Notes: generated by a model not told the origin, from the sequence alone. 64,000 nt of DNA from DATNBU01 sp964476185 (GCA_964476185.1 CAYYZO010000004.1:1-64000), one strand, 5' to 3'. Positions 34,688 through 44,330 are shown, numbered from the stretch's first letter. Translations and numbers: made by a program.

Positions 34688-36361
34688 ATGGCGAAGCGGA
34701 CCAGTCGGGAACCGGGAGAGGACACGCAGCAGCCGGAGCTGGACCGCGCTCGATCCCTTCTCGAGCGCGCCGGGTTTCGCGTGCTCTCGCCCGACGAGGA
34801 TCGCGCCGAACAGCGGCGCCGGGACAGGCAGCAGCGCCGCCTTCGCGACATCTTCGAGACGGTCTTCCAGTATTCGTCGCTGCTCGACATCGACGGGACA
34901 CTGCTGCAGAGCAACCGCAACGTCCTCGACGCGAGCGGCGTCGCCACCGAGGATGTCTACGGCAAGCCGTTCTGGGAGGCCCCGTGGTGGACCCGCGTGC
35001 CGGGAAGCCGCGACGTGATTCGCCAACAGTTCGAGCGCGCGATGACCGGGCAGCAGGCGCGGTTTCGCTGCAAGGCCTCGGCCGCCGGCGACCGCATGAT
35101 CGAGTTCGACATGTCGCTGCGCCCGGTGCGCGGGGAGGACGGGGACATCGTCCTCGTCCTCGCCGAAGGCAGCGAGGTGGTCGATCCCGCGGGAGCCGTG
35201 GAGGCCCTGCTCGAGAGCGAGGCGCGATTCCGCGCCGCGATGCAGTCGTCCGCGATCGGCATGGCGCTGGTGCGGCCGGATGGCCGCTGGATGGACGTCA
35301 ATCCGGCGCTTTGCGCGATCACGGGGTACTCGCGCGAGGAACTCGTGTCGCGCTACGTGCAGTCCCTCACGCACCCGGACGACCTTCCGGCCGAGTTCGC
35401 CGCTCGCGACCGCCTGCTGGCCGGTGAGATCGACTCGTTCCAGAGCGAGAAGCGATACATCCACAAGCGCGGACACGCGGTCTGGGTCCAGCTCGCGGTG
35501 GCCGCCGTGCGCAATCGGCGGGGAGAGGTCCTGTACCTGGTTTCGCAGGTCCAGGACATCACGCAGCGCAAGGCCGCGGCCGACGAGCTCGAGGCCCACG
35601 TCCGGCAGCGAACGAGGGACCTGACCGAGGCGAACGCGGAACTCGAGGCGTTCTCGTTCACGGTGTCTCACGACCTGCGCTCGCCGCTGCGGATCATCAA
35701 CGGCTACATCACGCTGTTGCGGGAGGAGCTTCGCGCCGGGTTCGGTGACGATCCAGGCGCCGCACAGGGCGTGCTGGGGATGCTCGAGCAGGTCAACGCC
35801 GCCACGCGCAACATGTCCCTGCTGATCGACGAGCTGCTGGCGTTCTCGCGGACGGGGCGCGCTGAGCTTCGTCGTGAGCCCGTCGCGCTGGACGAACTCG
35901 TCGCCGAAGTCGTCGAACAGACGCTGAAGGCGTCGCACGTCGACCATCCCCCGCGGTGGGAGGTCGGTCCCCTGCCGAAAGTGGAGGCCGACCGGGCCAT
36001 GCTTCGTCAGGTGCTGGCCAACCTGCTCGACAACGCGATCAAGTACAGCTCGACGAGGGCCGAGCCCGTCGTTTCCATCCACGAGGTGCCAGGACCGGAA
36101 GACGAGATCGTCGTGGAGGTGCGCGACAACGGCGTCGGGTTCGACATGCGTCACGCCGGCCGGCTCTTCGGGGTCTTCCAGCGCCTGCACCGTGCCGACG
36201 AGTTCGCGGGGGTCGGGATCGGCCTCGCGACGGCCAAGCGCGTCGTCCTCCGTCACGGCGGCCGCATCTGGGCGGACTCGCGACCGGGCGCGGGGTCGAG
36301 CTTCTTCTTCTCCCTTCCGCGCCGGTGGCCGAACGCCGCGGAAGCAGCGGGAGGGGAATGA
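34688..36361 (+). CDS. PAS-PAS sensor histidine kinase
   Basis: A 557-residue cytoplasmic kinase without membrane helices. GGAG ends 2-3 bases before ATG, and the protein starts MAKRTSREPGED. A first PAS-like domain is at about 50-165 (EDVYGKPFWEAPWW), and a second at about 180-300 (SAIGMALVRPDGRW, SREELVSRYVQSLTHPDD, ending VQDITQRK). The HisKA helix contains SHDLRSPLRI with His328. The ATPase domain has LLDNAIKYS, VRDNGVGFD and GVGIGLATAKRV. All catalytic boxes are intact, in contrast to the defective kinase-like gene at 4065. No response regulator is adjacent, so it is an orphan. Confidence 0.92.
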   Translation: MAKRTSREPGEDTQQPELDRARSLLERAGFRVLSPDEDRAEQRRRDRQQRRLRDIFETVFQYSSLLDIDGTLLQSNRNVLDASGVATEDVYGKPFWEAPWWTRVPGSRDVIRQQFERAMTGQQARFRCKASAAGDRMIEFDMSLRPVRGEDGDIVLVLAEGSEVVDPAGAVEALLESEARFRAAMQSSAIGMALVRPDGRWMDVNPALCAITGYSREELVSRYVQSLTHPDDLPAEFAARDRLLAGEIDSFQSEKRYIHKRGHAVWVQLAVAAVRNRRGEVLYLVSQVQDITQRKAAADELEAHVRQRTRDLTEANAELEAFSFTVSHDLRSPLRIINGYITLLREELRAGFGDDPGAAQGVLGMLEQVNAATRNMSLLIDELLAFSRTGRAELRREPVALDELVAEVVEQTLKASHVDHPPRWEVGPLPKVEADRAMLRQVLANLLDNAIKYSSTRAEPVVSIHEVPGPEDEIVVEVRDNGVGFDMRHAGRLFGVFQRLHRADEFAGVGIGLATAKRVVLRHGGRIWADSRPGAGSSFFFSLPRRWPNAAEAAGGE

Positions 36362-36443
36362 CCGGGAACCCGGGCCGCCATACGGGCGGACCGGGGCGGG
36401 TGTCGGTGCGCCGGCGGTCCGGACTTCGGCGGCTCGAGCCGCC

Positions 36444-37763
36444 TCAGACCGGCAGTTCCCCCGCCGGCGGCGGGGCCACGCGCGAGACGCAGGTCGCGAT
36501 CACCAGGTCGCCGGTGACGTTCAGCGTCGTGCGGCACATGTCGAGGACGCGGTCGACGCCGAGGATGATGCCGATGCCTTCGGCCGGCACGCCGACGGTG
36601 GTCAGCAGCACGGCGATGAGCGGCAACGACCCGCCCGGCACGCCCGCGGTGCCGACGCCGGCGAGGACGGCCATCAGCACGACGGTGGCCTGCTGGCCGA
36701 CCGAGAGGTCCACGCCGAAGACCTGCGCGAGGAACAGCACGGTGATGCCTTCGTAGAGCGCGGTGCCGTTCTGGTTCGCCGTCGCGCCGACGGTCAGCAC
36801 GAAGCGGCTGACCTCGCGGTGCAGGCCCAGCTTCTCGTCGGCCACGCGCAGCGCGGTCGGCAGCGTCGCGTTCGACGACGAAGTGCCGAAGGCCGTCACG
36901 ATCGCGTCGGAGACGGCCGAGGCCCAGGCGAGCGGGTTCACGCCGCCGACCAGGCGCAGGACCGGGGCGTAGACAAGGGCCGCGTGCAGGGCGAGCGCGA
37001 GCAGCACGGCCGTCACGTAACCCGCGAGCGTCGCGAGGATCTCGAGGCCGAGCGTTGCCGTCAGCGCGAACACGAGGCCGGCCACGCCGACGGGCGCCAG
37101 CTTCATCGCCCAGCCGATCACGACCATCGACACGTCGAAGAGGCCCTCGAGGACCGCGACGAGCGCGGTCGTGCGCTCCGGCACCGCGGTGATCGCCGCG
37201 CCGAACACGAGCGCGAAGACCATCACCGCGAGCATCCCGCCTCCCGGCGAACTCCCGTCGAGCGCACCGACCATCTCCTGGAAGGGGTTCTTCGGGATCA
37301 GGTCGATGAGGATCGTGCGGAAGGATTTCGCGCGACGGCTCTGCTCGAGCGTCGCGGCCGCCTGGTCGTCGGACGCGAAGCGCTCGCGCAGCTCGACGCG
37401 GGTGGCCTCGCTCAGGCGATCGCCCGGCCGCATCGTGTTCGCGATGCCGATGCCGATCGCGACCGAAGCGCCGGACAGGAACAGCGTCAGGGCCAGGGTC
37501 ACGATGCCCATGCGTCGTAGTCGCGTCAGGTCGCCGATCTCGACGACGCCGAGCACGAGCGCCGAGAACACGAGCGGAAGCACGACCATGAAGATCAGGC
37601 GCAGGAAAACCTGCCCGACCGGCTGCGCGACGTTGTCGACGACCCAGCGCAGGCCCTCGTGGTCGGCGCCGAGCGCGAGGTTGCCGGCGACGCCGAGCGC
37701 GCCGCCGATCGCGAGGCCGATCAGGATGCGCCAGTGCAGCGCGAGGCCACGCTCGTCGCTCAC
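36444..37763 (-). CDS. Dicarboxylate/amino-acid:cation symporter (DctA/GltP family)
   Basis: A 439-residue inner-membrane transporter with about eight helices and two re-entrant loops. Signature motifs are AFGTSSSNATLPTAL (serine-rich hairpin), ATANQNGTALYEG (cation-binding NQNGT in TM7 style), AGVGTAGVPGGSLPL and DRVLDMCRTTLNVTGD (TM8, Asp/Asn/Arg substrate contacts). The GTG start at 37763 overlaps the stop codon of the upstream SGNH gene (GTGA). Substrate is a dicarboxylate or acidic amino acid, driven by Na+ or H+; the sequence does not decide. It is convergent with the PAS kinase across 82 bp. Confidence 0.93.
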   Translation of the reverse strand: MSDERGLALHWRILIGLAIGGALGVAGNLALGADHEGLRWVVDNVAQPVGQVFLRLIFMVVLPLVFSALVLGVVEIGDLTRLRRMGIVTLALTLFLSGASVAIGIGIANTMRPGDRLSEATRVELRERFASDDQAAATLEQSRRAKSFRTILIDLIPKNPFQEMVGALDGSSPGGGMLAVMVFALVFGAAITAVPERTTALVAVLEGLFDVSMVVIGWAMKLAPVGVAGLVFALTATLGLEILATLAGYVTAVLLALALHAALVYAPVLRLVGGVNPLAWASAVSDAIVTAFGTSSSNATLPTALRVADEKLGLHREVSRFVLTVGATANQNGTALYEGITVLFLAQVFGVDLSVGQQATVVLMAVLAGVGTAGVPGGSLPLIAVLLTTVGVPAEGIGIILGVDRVLDMCRTTLNVTGDLVIATCVSRVAPPPAGELPV

Positions 37764-39088
37764 GGTGCGGCTCCCGGGGTTCCGCCTTCCGCCGCGCCGG
37801 CCGGTTCGGCGATGACGCCGGTCGAGCGATGTCCCGAGCCGCCGCTTCCCGCGGAATGGGCGGGCGCCGTGCCTGCCGGCGGCGCGGCGGGTGCAGCGAG
37901 TGCAGCGGCAGCGGGTGCGGCGGGTGCAGCGGGCGCGAGGCCGGCCATGCCGTCGTCGCCGAGCGCCGCCAGCGCGTCGGCCACGCGTTCGGCGCCGGCC
38001 GGGGACCAGTGCGCGTGGTCGACGTAGAGCGCGAGCGGGGCGAACTGCGTGCCGCCGCGCAGGCGTTCGGCGGCCGTCACGTCCACGAAGTCCACCGTGC
38101 CGAAGCCCTTGGCGCGCGCGAGGTCGACGACGCGCGTGCGCTCGTCGAGGAAGGTCGGCCAGTCGTAGTGCGAGTGTCCGCGCACGCGCATGACCTCGGG
38201 CACCGTGTTGTAGACGAGCGGCTGCACGACCAGCCGGACGCGCGCGACGTTCTCGCGGCGCCGGAACCCGTCGAGCCACGCGACGAGCTCGTCGGGGCTC
38301 GAGTATCGCCCGCCCTGCTCGAAGTCGTTCTCGCAGAGCACGTAGATCACCTCGTCGATGCGACCGCGGTAGCGACCCGCGGCGCGCTCGAGCGCGCAGG
38401 TGATGTCGGCGGCGGCCGCGCGCGCGATCCCGAGGTTCACGTAGCGCCGCGAGGCGTCGCGCCGCTGCAGCACGGACGAGAGCGTCTCGGAGTCGTCGAT
38501 CGCGAGGCCGTTGGCGACGCTGTCGCCGGCCACGAGCACGATGCGCCCGGCGTCGACCTCGGGAAGCGTCACGCGCTCGCCGTTCGCGTTGGTCGTGTGC
38601 CGCACGATGCGGAACGCATAGCGGTCGAGGAACGCCTGCAGCTCGGGAGGAAGCGGGCGGTCCGCGTCCACGAAGAAACTCATCTGGTCGAACGGGTTGA
38701 ACAGGTTCGTGCGCAGGTAGGTGACCTTCTTGCGAAGGTTCGGCTTCTGCTCGAGGCACTCGCCCTGCTCGGTGTTGACGGAGGCCTCCTCGGTCTTGAG
38801 CTCGGAGAACGGCGAATTGCCGAGGCCGACGCCGTTCTCCTTCATGACGGGAAGCAGGCGCTCGATGTCGGCGACGCGCACGATCATCTGCGAGGCCGGG
38901 TCGCGGGGGTCGGCGGCCTCGGGCGGCGCCGGCCTCGCGAGGTTCGCGAGGAACGACCGGGCCAGGCTGGTCTCGGCCTGGGAACCCTTGGCGACGATGC
39001 GAATGCCTTCGGCGAGGAGCCACGGGACGAGCGTGGCGAAAGCGACGGCGACGACGGGAAACCAGGCCCGGAAGCGGGGTGCGGCCAT
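37760..39088 (-). CDS. SGNH/GDSL-type hydrolase with membrane anchor
   Basis: A 442-residue protein with an N-terminal transmembrane helix (about 8-28, VVAVAFATLVPWLLAEGI), then a periplasmic domain. Catalytic blocks are visible: block I VLVAGDSVANG (nucleophile Ser), block III-like VLCENDFEQGG, and the block V pair DHAHWSPAGAERVADAL (Asp-x-x-His). Such enzymes are esterases or O-acetyltransferase partners (AlgX/PatB2-like). The last 75 residues are low-complexity Ala/Pro/Gly. The context, a polytopic membrane protein upstream and an overlapping symporter downstream, is unusual. Confidence 0.8.
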   Translation of the reverse strand: MAAPRFRAWFPVVAVAFATLVPWLLAEGIRIVAKGSQAETSLARSFLANLARPAPPEAADPRDPASQMIVRVADIERLLPVMKENGVGLGNSPFSELKTEEASVNTEQGECLEQKPNLRKKVTYLRTNLFNPFDQMSFFVDADRPLPPELQAFLDRYAFRIVRHTTNANGERVTLPEVDAGRIVLVAGDSVANGLAIDDSETLSSVLQRRDASRRYVNLGIARAAAADITCALERAAGRYRGRIDEVIYVLCENDFEQGGRYSSPDELVAWLDGFRRRENVARVRLVVQPLVYNTVPEVMRVRGHSHYDWPTFLDERTRVVDLARAKGFGTVDFVDVTAAERLRGGTQFAPLALYVDHAHWSPAGAERVADALAALGDDGMAGLAPAAPAAPAAAALAAPAAPPAGTAPAHSAGSGGSGHRSTGVIAEPAGAAEGGTPGAAP

Positions 39089-39178
39089 CCGCGGAGTGTA
39101 CGGGCGCGAGGCTCGCGAGACGAGCGCCGGCCGTGCGTGGACGCGCCGGCGGACGGCCGGCGCCGGTCGCCGCGGAAG

Positions 39179-40789
39179 CTAGCGTCCCGCGCCGCCGCGT
39201 CGTTCGCGCGACTCGCGGCGCTGCTGCCGCCTCTCGGCGACCTCCGAGTCGCGGTGCAGCCGTGCGAGCGAGGAACGGGCGCGCCACGGCGCGGCCTGGC
39301 GATGGAGGAACAGCCGCGAGTTGTCGGGCGTCAGGTTCTCGCCGCGGAGTTGCGCCCTGCGGCTCAGGACGAGCCAGGCCGCGCCTTCGACGAGCACGTC
39401 CTGCTCCGGAAGATAGAAGCCGAGCGCGAAAGGCGCTCCCGGGAACGGCTGGTGGTCGGTCGCGACGGCGTCGCCGGGCGCGAGCACGCGCGCGATGCGA
39501 TCCATGTCGCGCGTGTCGAGCTGCGCCGCGCGCGTGTCGCGTTCGAGCAGCCGGTCGCGCGCGCCGTTGGAAACGACGACGAGGAGGCAGGCCGCGACCG
39601 CGACGGCGGCGCCGAGGCGGGTCGGCACGAACCGCACCAGCGACGCGAAGAACAGCAGCACGAGCGGGAAGTAGTACACGGCCGTGTAGGGGTGGAACGC
39701 CGACAGGTTGCGCATCGCGACGAGCCACGCCGGCCCGCAGGCCGCGGCGGCGAGCGCGACGACGCGAAGCCCGGGGTCGCGCGTGAGGGCGAACCCGAGC
39801 GCCCCGGCGGCGACGGCGGCGGCGGCGAGCGCTCGCGCGGCACGCGGGCGGCGAAGCGGGTCCTCGGGCGACCAGGGCAGCACGCTGCGGGCCAGCCGCG
39901 CCTGCTCGTTCGCGAGGAAGCGGCCCCACGTCAGTCGTCGTGCGCCGCGTTCGTTGAAGCCGGCGTCGAGGGCCAGGCGCTGCCGGGCGCTTCGGACGAT
40001 GCTGACCTCGGCGAGCCCGACGTCGCGCAACCGGGCCTCCTGCACGACGTTCCAGCCGAGGCAGGCCGCCGCCAGCCCGACGGCGAGCGCGAACGCGCGC
40101 GCCGGTGTGCCGGTCGCGACGCGTCGCCAGGTCGCGCCGTCGCGCGCCGGCAGGAGCGCGTGCGACGATTCCAGGAACCACCAGCAGCCGAGCACGGCGA
40201 GGCTCGCGTAGCCGCGTCCGGCGAGGACCGCTGCGGCCGCCGCCGCGAGCACGGCGCGCGAGGACGTCGTGCCGGCCGAATGGGCGGCGATCGCGGCAAG
40301 CAGCACGACGATCCCGGCGAGGGCCGGCTGGTCGAAGTGCACCATGTCGCGCCATTCCGTCATCGTGTAGCCGGCGCCGGCCAGCGCCGCCGCCGCGACG
40401 GCCTGTTCGACCGGCAGCCCGAGCCGCACCAGCAGCAGGGCGCCGGCCGCGAGCGTCGCCGCGTAGAGCAGGTTCATGACCTGCCGCGCGACGCGGATCT
40501 CGCCCGCGCGATCGTCGGCGAAGAGTTCCTGCGTGGCGTGCAGGCCGGCGGAGAAGAAGACCGGGTAGCGGTCGAAGTAGTAGAGGTCGCGTCGTTCCGG
40601 CGTCGCGAGCGAGATCGCGTAGCCGACGAACCCGTTCGCGGCCGTCGCCTTTTTCGCGACGGCGAGGGTGTGGGAAGTGACCCAGCCGCGGTGCCCGGGG
40701 CGGAAGCCGTCGTCGCGGGGCTGGTGCGCGATCACCCACGCCAGCGCAGCCACCAACGAGAGGACGGCGATGGGGCCGGCGCGCTTCAT
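39179..40789 (-). CDS. Polytopic membrane protein, possibly a GT-C type glycosyltransferase
   Basis: A 536-residue protein with about ten hydrophobic segments from residue 7 (AVLSLVAALAWVIAH) to about 405, then a soluble C-terminal 130 residues ending in a Arg/Gln/Glu-rich tail. An acidic pair (PRDDGFRPGHRG) follows the first helix, as in GT-C enzymes that use polyprenyl-linked sugars. That match is weak and other polytopic families are possible. The ATG at 40789 is used because longer versions lack a signal-like start. It stands 90 bp before the SGNH gene in the same direction and could act with it in envelope sugar modification. Confidence 0.55.
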   Translation of the reverse strand: MKRAGPIAVLSLVAALAWVIAHQPRDDGFRPGHRGWVTSHTLAVAKKATAANGFVGYAISLATPERRDLYYFDRYPVFFSAGLHATQELFADDRAGEIRVARQVMNLLYAATLAAGALLLVRLGLPVEQAVAAAALAGAGYTMTEWRDMVHFDQPALAGIVVLLAAIAAHSAGTTSSRAVLAAAAAAVLAGRGYASLAVLGCWWFLESSHALLPARDGATWRRVATGTPARAFALAVGLAAACLGWNVVQEARLRDVGLAEVSIVRSARQRLALDAGFNERGARRLTWGRFLANEQARLARSVLPWSPEDPLRRPRAARALAAAAVAAGALGFALTRDPGLRVVALAAAACGPAWLVAMRNLSAFHPYTAVYYFPLVLLFFASLVRFVPTRLGAAVAVAACLLVVVSNGARDRLLERDTRAAQLDTRDMDRIARVLAPGDAVATDHQPFPGAPFALGFYLPEQDVLVEGAAWLVLSRRAQLRGENLTPDNSRLFLHRQAAPWRARSSLARLHRDSEVAERRQQRRESRERRGGAGR

Positions 40790-40914
40790 GCCGGTCCCGG
40801 TCGCGTTCCGGCGAACCACGCTCCGTCCGCCGGCCCGGGGAGCGCGCGGCGCTTCCGCCGCATCTTCCCGCGCGCCCGCCGCGCCGCTGCGCCATCCATC
40901 GCGACCGGCCCGCG

Positions 40915-41817
40915 TCAGCCGACGGCCTTGGCGGCCGGGTAGGGGATCGGCGTTCCCGTCGAGCGCGCGAACTCGAAGAACGCGTCGGTCAGCCGCTTCG
41001 TGACGGGCCCGGGCGTCGATGCCCCGGTGCGGCCGATCGCCTGGCCGTCGAGCGAGCGCACCGGGACGACGCGCGCGCCGGAGCCGCTCAGGAACGCCTC
41101 GTCGGCGGCGAAGAAGTCGATGCGCGTGAGCGTGCGCTCGCGCGCCTCGATGCCGAGCTTCGCGCAGAGCTCGAGGATCGTGCGCCGCGTGATGCCGTCG
41201 AGCGCCCCGTCGGTCGTCGGGGGAGTCGAGACGGCGCCGTCCAGCACCGCGAACACGTTCGCGCCGGTGCACTCGGCGACCACGCCCTGTTGGTTCAGCA
41301 GCAGCGCGTCGTCGGCGCCGCGCCGCTTCGCCTCGCCCTTGCAGAGCACGTTGTTCAGGTAGTTCAGGCTCTTCACGCGCGGGTCGAGCACGTCGGAGCT
41401 CGGGCGGCGCAGCGTCGCCGTCACCACGTCCACGCCGCGGGCCGCGCGCTCGGGCGGGAACAGGTCCACCGTGTCCACGATGCAGATCAGCTTCGGCTCC
41501 GCGCAACTCGTCGGGTCGACGCCGAGCGGGCCCTCGCCGCGCGTGACGAGCAGGCGGATGTAGGCGTCCTGGCAACCCGTCGCCGCCACCGTCTTCAGCA
41601 CGACGTCGCGCACGTGGTCCGTGCCGCCGGGGATCTCGAGCGCGATCGCCCGCGCGGAGACCTCGAGGCGGCGCAGGTGGTCCTCGAGGCGGAACAGGCG
41701 CCCGCTGTACGCGCGCATGCCCTCGAACACGCCGTCGCCGTAGAGGAAGCCGTGGTCCACCACCGAGAGCTTCGCGTCCTTGCCTTCCACGATGTTGCCG
41801 TCGATCCACACTTTCAT
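40915..41817 (-). CDS. ilvE: Branched-chain amino acid aminotransferase (class IV)
   Basis: A 300-residue PLP enzyme of fold type IV that interconverts valine, leucine and isoleucine with their 2-oxo acids. Motifs: VWIDGNIVEGKDAKLSVVDHG at the start, GDGVFEGMRAYSG, the PLP lysine in RVKSLNYLNNVL, and the cofactor-phosphate region DGITRRTILELCAKLGI. D-amino-acid aminotransferases and ADC lyase share the fold; the EGMRAY/SLNYLNN combination fits BCAT. The start overlaps the IclR gene's stop codon (ATGA), so the regulator precedes it in one transcript. Confidence 0.9.
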   Translation of the reverse strand: MKVWIDGNIVEGKDAKLSVVDHGFLYGDGVFEGMRAYSGRLFRLEDHLRRLEVSARAIALEIPGGTDHVRDVVLKTVAATGCQDAYIRLLVTRGEGPLGVDPTSCAEPKLICIVDTVDLFPPERAARGVDVVTATLRRPSSDVLDPRVKSLNYLNNVLCKGEAKRRGADDALLLNQQGVVAECTGANVFAVLDGAVSTPPTTDGALDGITRRTILELCAKLGIEARERTLTRIDFFAADEAFLSGSGARVVPVRSLDGQAIGRTGASTPGPVTKRLTDAFFEFARSTGTPIPYPAAKAVG

Positions 41818-42740
41818 GATTGCTGCTTCCTGCGGGCAGGGCGGGCCGCGCCGCGGCCCGCGCCGGTTTCGTTGCTGCGGGAGCCGCCACGGTTCGTGCG
41901 CGCGGCGGAGGGGGAATCCTCGCCGGGAGCGGAGACGCCCCGCGGCGACGCGTTCTCGGGCTCGAGTCGCTCGGCGATGTCAGTCGCCGCGCGCACGACG
42001 CGGGTCGCGAGCGCGGCGAGGTCGGCGCCGGTCACGCGCGAACTCGGCGCGGCGATCACCATGCATCCGAGCAGACGGCCGCGCAGCAACACCGGCGCCG
42101 CCACGACCGTCATGCCCGGGATCCACTCGTCGCGGTTGGTGGCCCAGCCGCGCTTCTTCACGCGGGCGACCTCGCGCTCCAGTTCGGCGCGGGCGCCCGG
42201 CGTCTGGCCGGTGAAGGCGGGCCACGGCTCGCGCGGAAGCTCGACGCTGTCCGGCGCGAACGCGAGGTGGAGCTTGCCGACCGCGGTCGCGTGCACGGGG
42301 ACCTCGGAGCCGATGGTCGGGGCGACGCGCAGGAACGCGGCGCCCTCGCGCTTGTCGAGCACGACGATGCGGCCGCGACGCGCGACGGTCAGGAACGCGG
42401 TCTCGCCCGTGGCTTCGGACTCGCGCTCGAGCACCGGATGCGCGGCCGCGGCCAGCGGCTCGCGCTCGAGGGCGCCGAGGCCGAGCGCGAGCAGCGCGAT
42501 TCCCGGCCGGTAGCGGCCGTTCGCGTCCTGCTCGACGAGGCCGCGCCGGCCGAGCGCGGCGAGCAGGCGGTGCGCGCTGGATTTCGGCAACCCGAGCGCG
42601 CGGCCGATCTCGCTGACGCCGCGCGCGCTGCCGCTGGCGTGCAGGAAGAACAGCAGGTCGATGGCCTTTTCGACGGTGCCGCCGGCCTCCGCCGCGGCCG
42701 GGCTGCGGCGTGTTCCAGATAGCGGAACGGTGTTCGCCAT
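41814..42740 (-). CDS. IclR-family transcriptional regulator
   Basis: A 308-residue protein. The N-terminal winged HTH is at about 20-80 (AIDLLFFLHASGSARGVSEIGRALGLPKSSAHRLLAAL). The IclR effector domain (about 90-265) has HATAVGKLHLAFAPD and GWATNRDEW, with APVLLRGRLLGCMVIAAPSSR, as is standard. The C-terminal 45 residues are low complexity (Arg, Ser, Gly). It overlaps ilvE by 4 bp and is divergent from the matB-like gene across 105 bp. The simplest hypothesis is that it controls both, responding to a small acyl compound. Confidence 0.9.
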   Translation of the reverse strand: MANTVPLSGTRRSPAAAEAGGTVEKAIDLLFFLHASGSARGVSEIGRALGLPKSSAHRLLAALGRRGLVEQDANGRYRPGIALLALGLGALEREPLAAAAHPVLERESEATGETAFLTVARRGRIVVLDKREGAAFLRVAPTIGSEVPVHATAVGKLHLAFAPDSVELPREPWPAFTGQTPGARAELEREVARVKKRGWATNRDEWIPGMTVVAAPVLLRGRLLGCMVIAAPSSRVTGADLAALATRVVRAATDIAERLEPENASPRGVSAPGEDSPSAARTNRGGSRSNETGAGRGAARPARRKQQS

Positions 42741-42845
42741 GACTGAACGGCTTGTAGCGCGCCGGCCGCGGGCGGGCAAGGCGCGCGGACGGCGGCGGGG
42801 GCGGACGGTCCTCTTCCGCGGCTGCTCCGTGTAGGACCCGTCCCG

Positions 42846-44330
42846 ATGGCCGACGCGAACCTCTACGCGCTGCTGCGCAGCCGCTTCTCCGCTCGGGCGT
42901 CGCGCCCCGCGCTGGTCGGGCCGGACGGCGCGGTGACGACGTGGACCGGACTCGACGAGCTCTCGGCCCGCTTCGCGGCGGTGCTGCGTGCACGCGGTGT
43001 CCGCCCGGGGGACCGCGTCGTCGCGCAGGTCGAGAAGTCGGTCGGCGCGGTCGCGCTGTACCTCGGATGCCTGCGCGCCGGCGCGGCGTTCGTGCCGCTC
43101 AACCCCGCCTACACGCAGCCCGAGGTCGAGCGCTTCGTCGCCGACGCGGAGCCGCGCGTGTTCGTCGGCTCGCTGCCGCGCTCGTTCGCGGCGCGCGAAC
43201 CGCAGGTCGAAGTGCTCGGGACGACGCCGGACAGCCCGCTCTGGGCCGAGGCGCTCGCGACGGCGCCGGATCCCGCGGTGGAGCCGCGCGAAGCCCGGGA
43301 CCTGGCCGCGATCGTCTACACGTCGGGCACGACCGGAGCGTCCAAGGGCGCGATGCTGAGCCACGCGAACCTCGCTTCGAACGCGCTCACGCTGAACCGC
43401 CTCTGGGGATTCCGCGACGACGACGTGCTGCTGCACGCGCTTCCGATCTACCACGTCCACGGCCTGTTCATCGCCCTGCATACGGCGATGCTGGGCGCGG
43501 CGACGATCCTGTTCCTGCCGAAGTTCGACGCCGTCGAGGTGCGGCGTCTCCTGCCGCGCGCGACGGTGATGATGGGCGTGCCGACGTTCTACACGCGACT
43601 GCTCGCGCTCGATGGGTTCGGGAGCGAGGATTGCCGGACGATGCGGCTGTTCGTGTCGGGCTCGGCGCCGTTGCTCGCCGAGACCTGGCGCGAGTTCGAG
43701 GCTCGCACCGGGCACCGCATCCTCGAACGCTACGGCATGACCGAGACCGGCATGATCACGTCGAACCCGCTCGACGGGGAGCGCGTCGCCGGCACCGTCG
43801 GCTTCGCGCTGCCGGACGTCGAGGTCCGCGTCGTGCGCGACGACGGGTCCCCCGCCGCGCCCGGGGAGGCGGGCGTGCTCCATGTGCGCGGCCCGAACGT
43901 GTTCGACGGCTACTGGCGGCTTCCCGACAGGACCGCCGCGGAGTTCCGCGACGGCGGCTGGTTCGTGACCGGCGACCTCGCGACGGCGGCCGAGGACGGT
44001 CGCGTCACGCTGGTCGGCCGGGCGAAGGACCTGATCATCTCCGGGGGTCTGAACATCTACCCGAAGGAGATCGAGCAGGTGCTCGACGCCGCCGACGGCG
44101 TCGCCGAATCGGCGGTCGTCGGCGTGCCGGATGAGGATTTCGGCGAGGCCGTCGTCGCCGTCGTGGTCCCGAAGCCGGGCGCCGCGCCGACCGTCGACGC
44201 GTTGATGGAAGTCGTCCGGGCCCGGCTGGCGCGATTCAAGCACCCGCGCCGGATCGAGATCGCCTCCGGGCTGCCGCGCAACGCGATGGGCAAGGTGCTG
44301 AAGAACGTGCTGCGGGAGCAGTACCGTTGA
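42846..44330 (+). CDS. Malonyl-CoA synthetase-like acyl-CoA ligase (MatB type)
   Basis: A 494-residue ANL-family ligase. Motifs: IVYTSGTTGASKGAMLSH (AMP-binding P-loop), HALPIYHVHGLFIALHTAM, FVSGSAPLLAETWREFEARTG, ILERYGMTETGMITSNPLDG, GTVGFALPDVEVRV, TGDLATAAEDGRVTLVGRAKDLI and PRNAMGKVLKN with the C-terminal lysine. The YGMTETGM-NPxDGER-GTVGFxLP run is characteristic of malonyl-CoA ligases, which make malonyl-CoA from malonate. Methylmalonate is an alternative. It is adjacent to the divergent IclR regulator. Confidence 0.85.
   Translation: MADANLYALLRSRFSARASRPALVGPDGAVTTWTGLDELSARFAAVLRARGVRPGDRVVAQVEKSVGAVALYLGCLRAGAAFVPLNPAYTQPEVERFVADAEPRVFVGSLPRSFAAREPQVEVLGTTPDSPLWAEALATAPDPAVEPREARDLAAIVYTSGTTGASKGAMLSHANLASNALTLNRLWGFRDDDVLLHALPIYHVHGLFIALHTAMLGAATILFLPKFDAVEVRRLLPRATVMMGVPTFYTRLLALDGFGSEDCRTMRLFVSGSAPLLAETWREFEARTGHRILERYGMTETGMITSNPLDGERVAGTVGFALPDVEVRVVRDDGSPAAPGEAGVLHVRGPNVFDGYWRLPDRTAAEFRDGGWFVTGDLATAAEDGRVTLVGRAKDLIISGGLNIYPKEIEQVLDAADGVAESAVVGVPDEDFGEAVVAVVVPKPGAAPTVDALMEVVRARLARFKHPRRIEIASGLPRNAMGKVLKNVLREQYR

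Noticed and set aside
36444..40895. A single very long leftward frame that appears to fuse several genes
   Set aside because: Only its last part is the symporter. Upstream it reads Arg/Ala-rich shadow sequence opposite or out of frame with the SGNH and polytopic genes.
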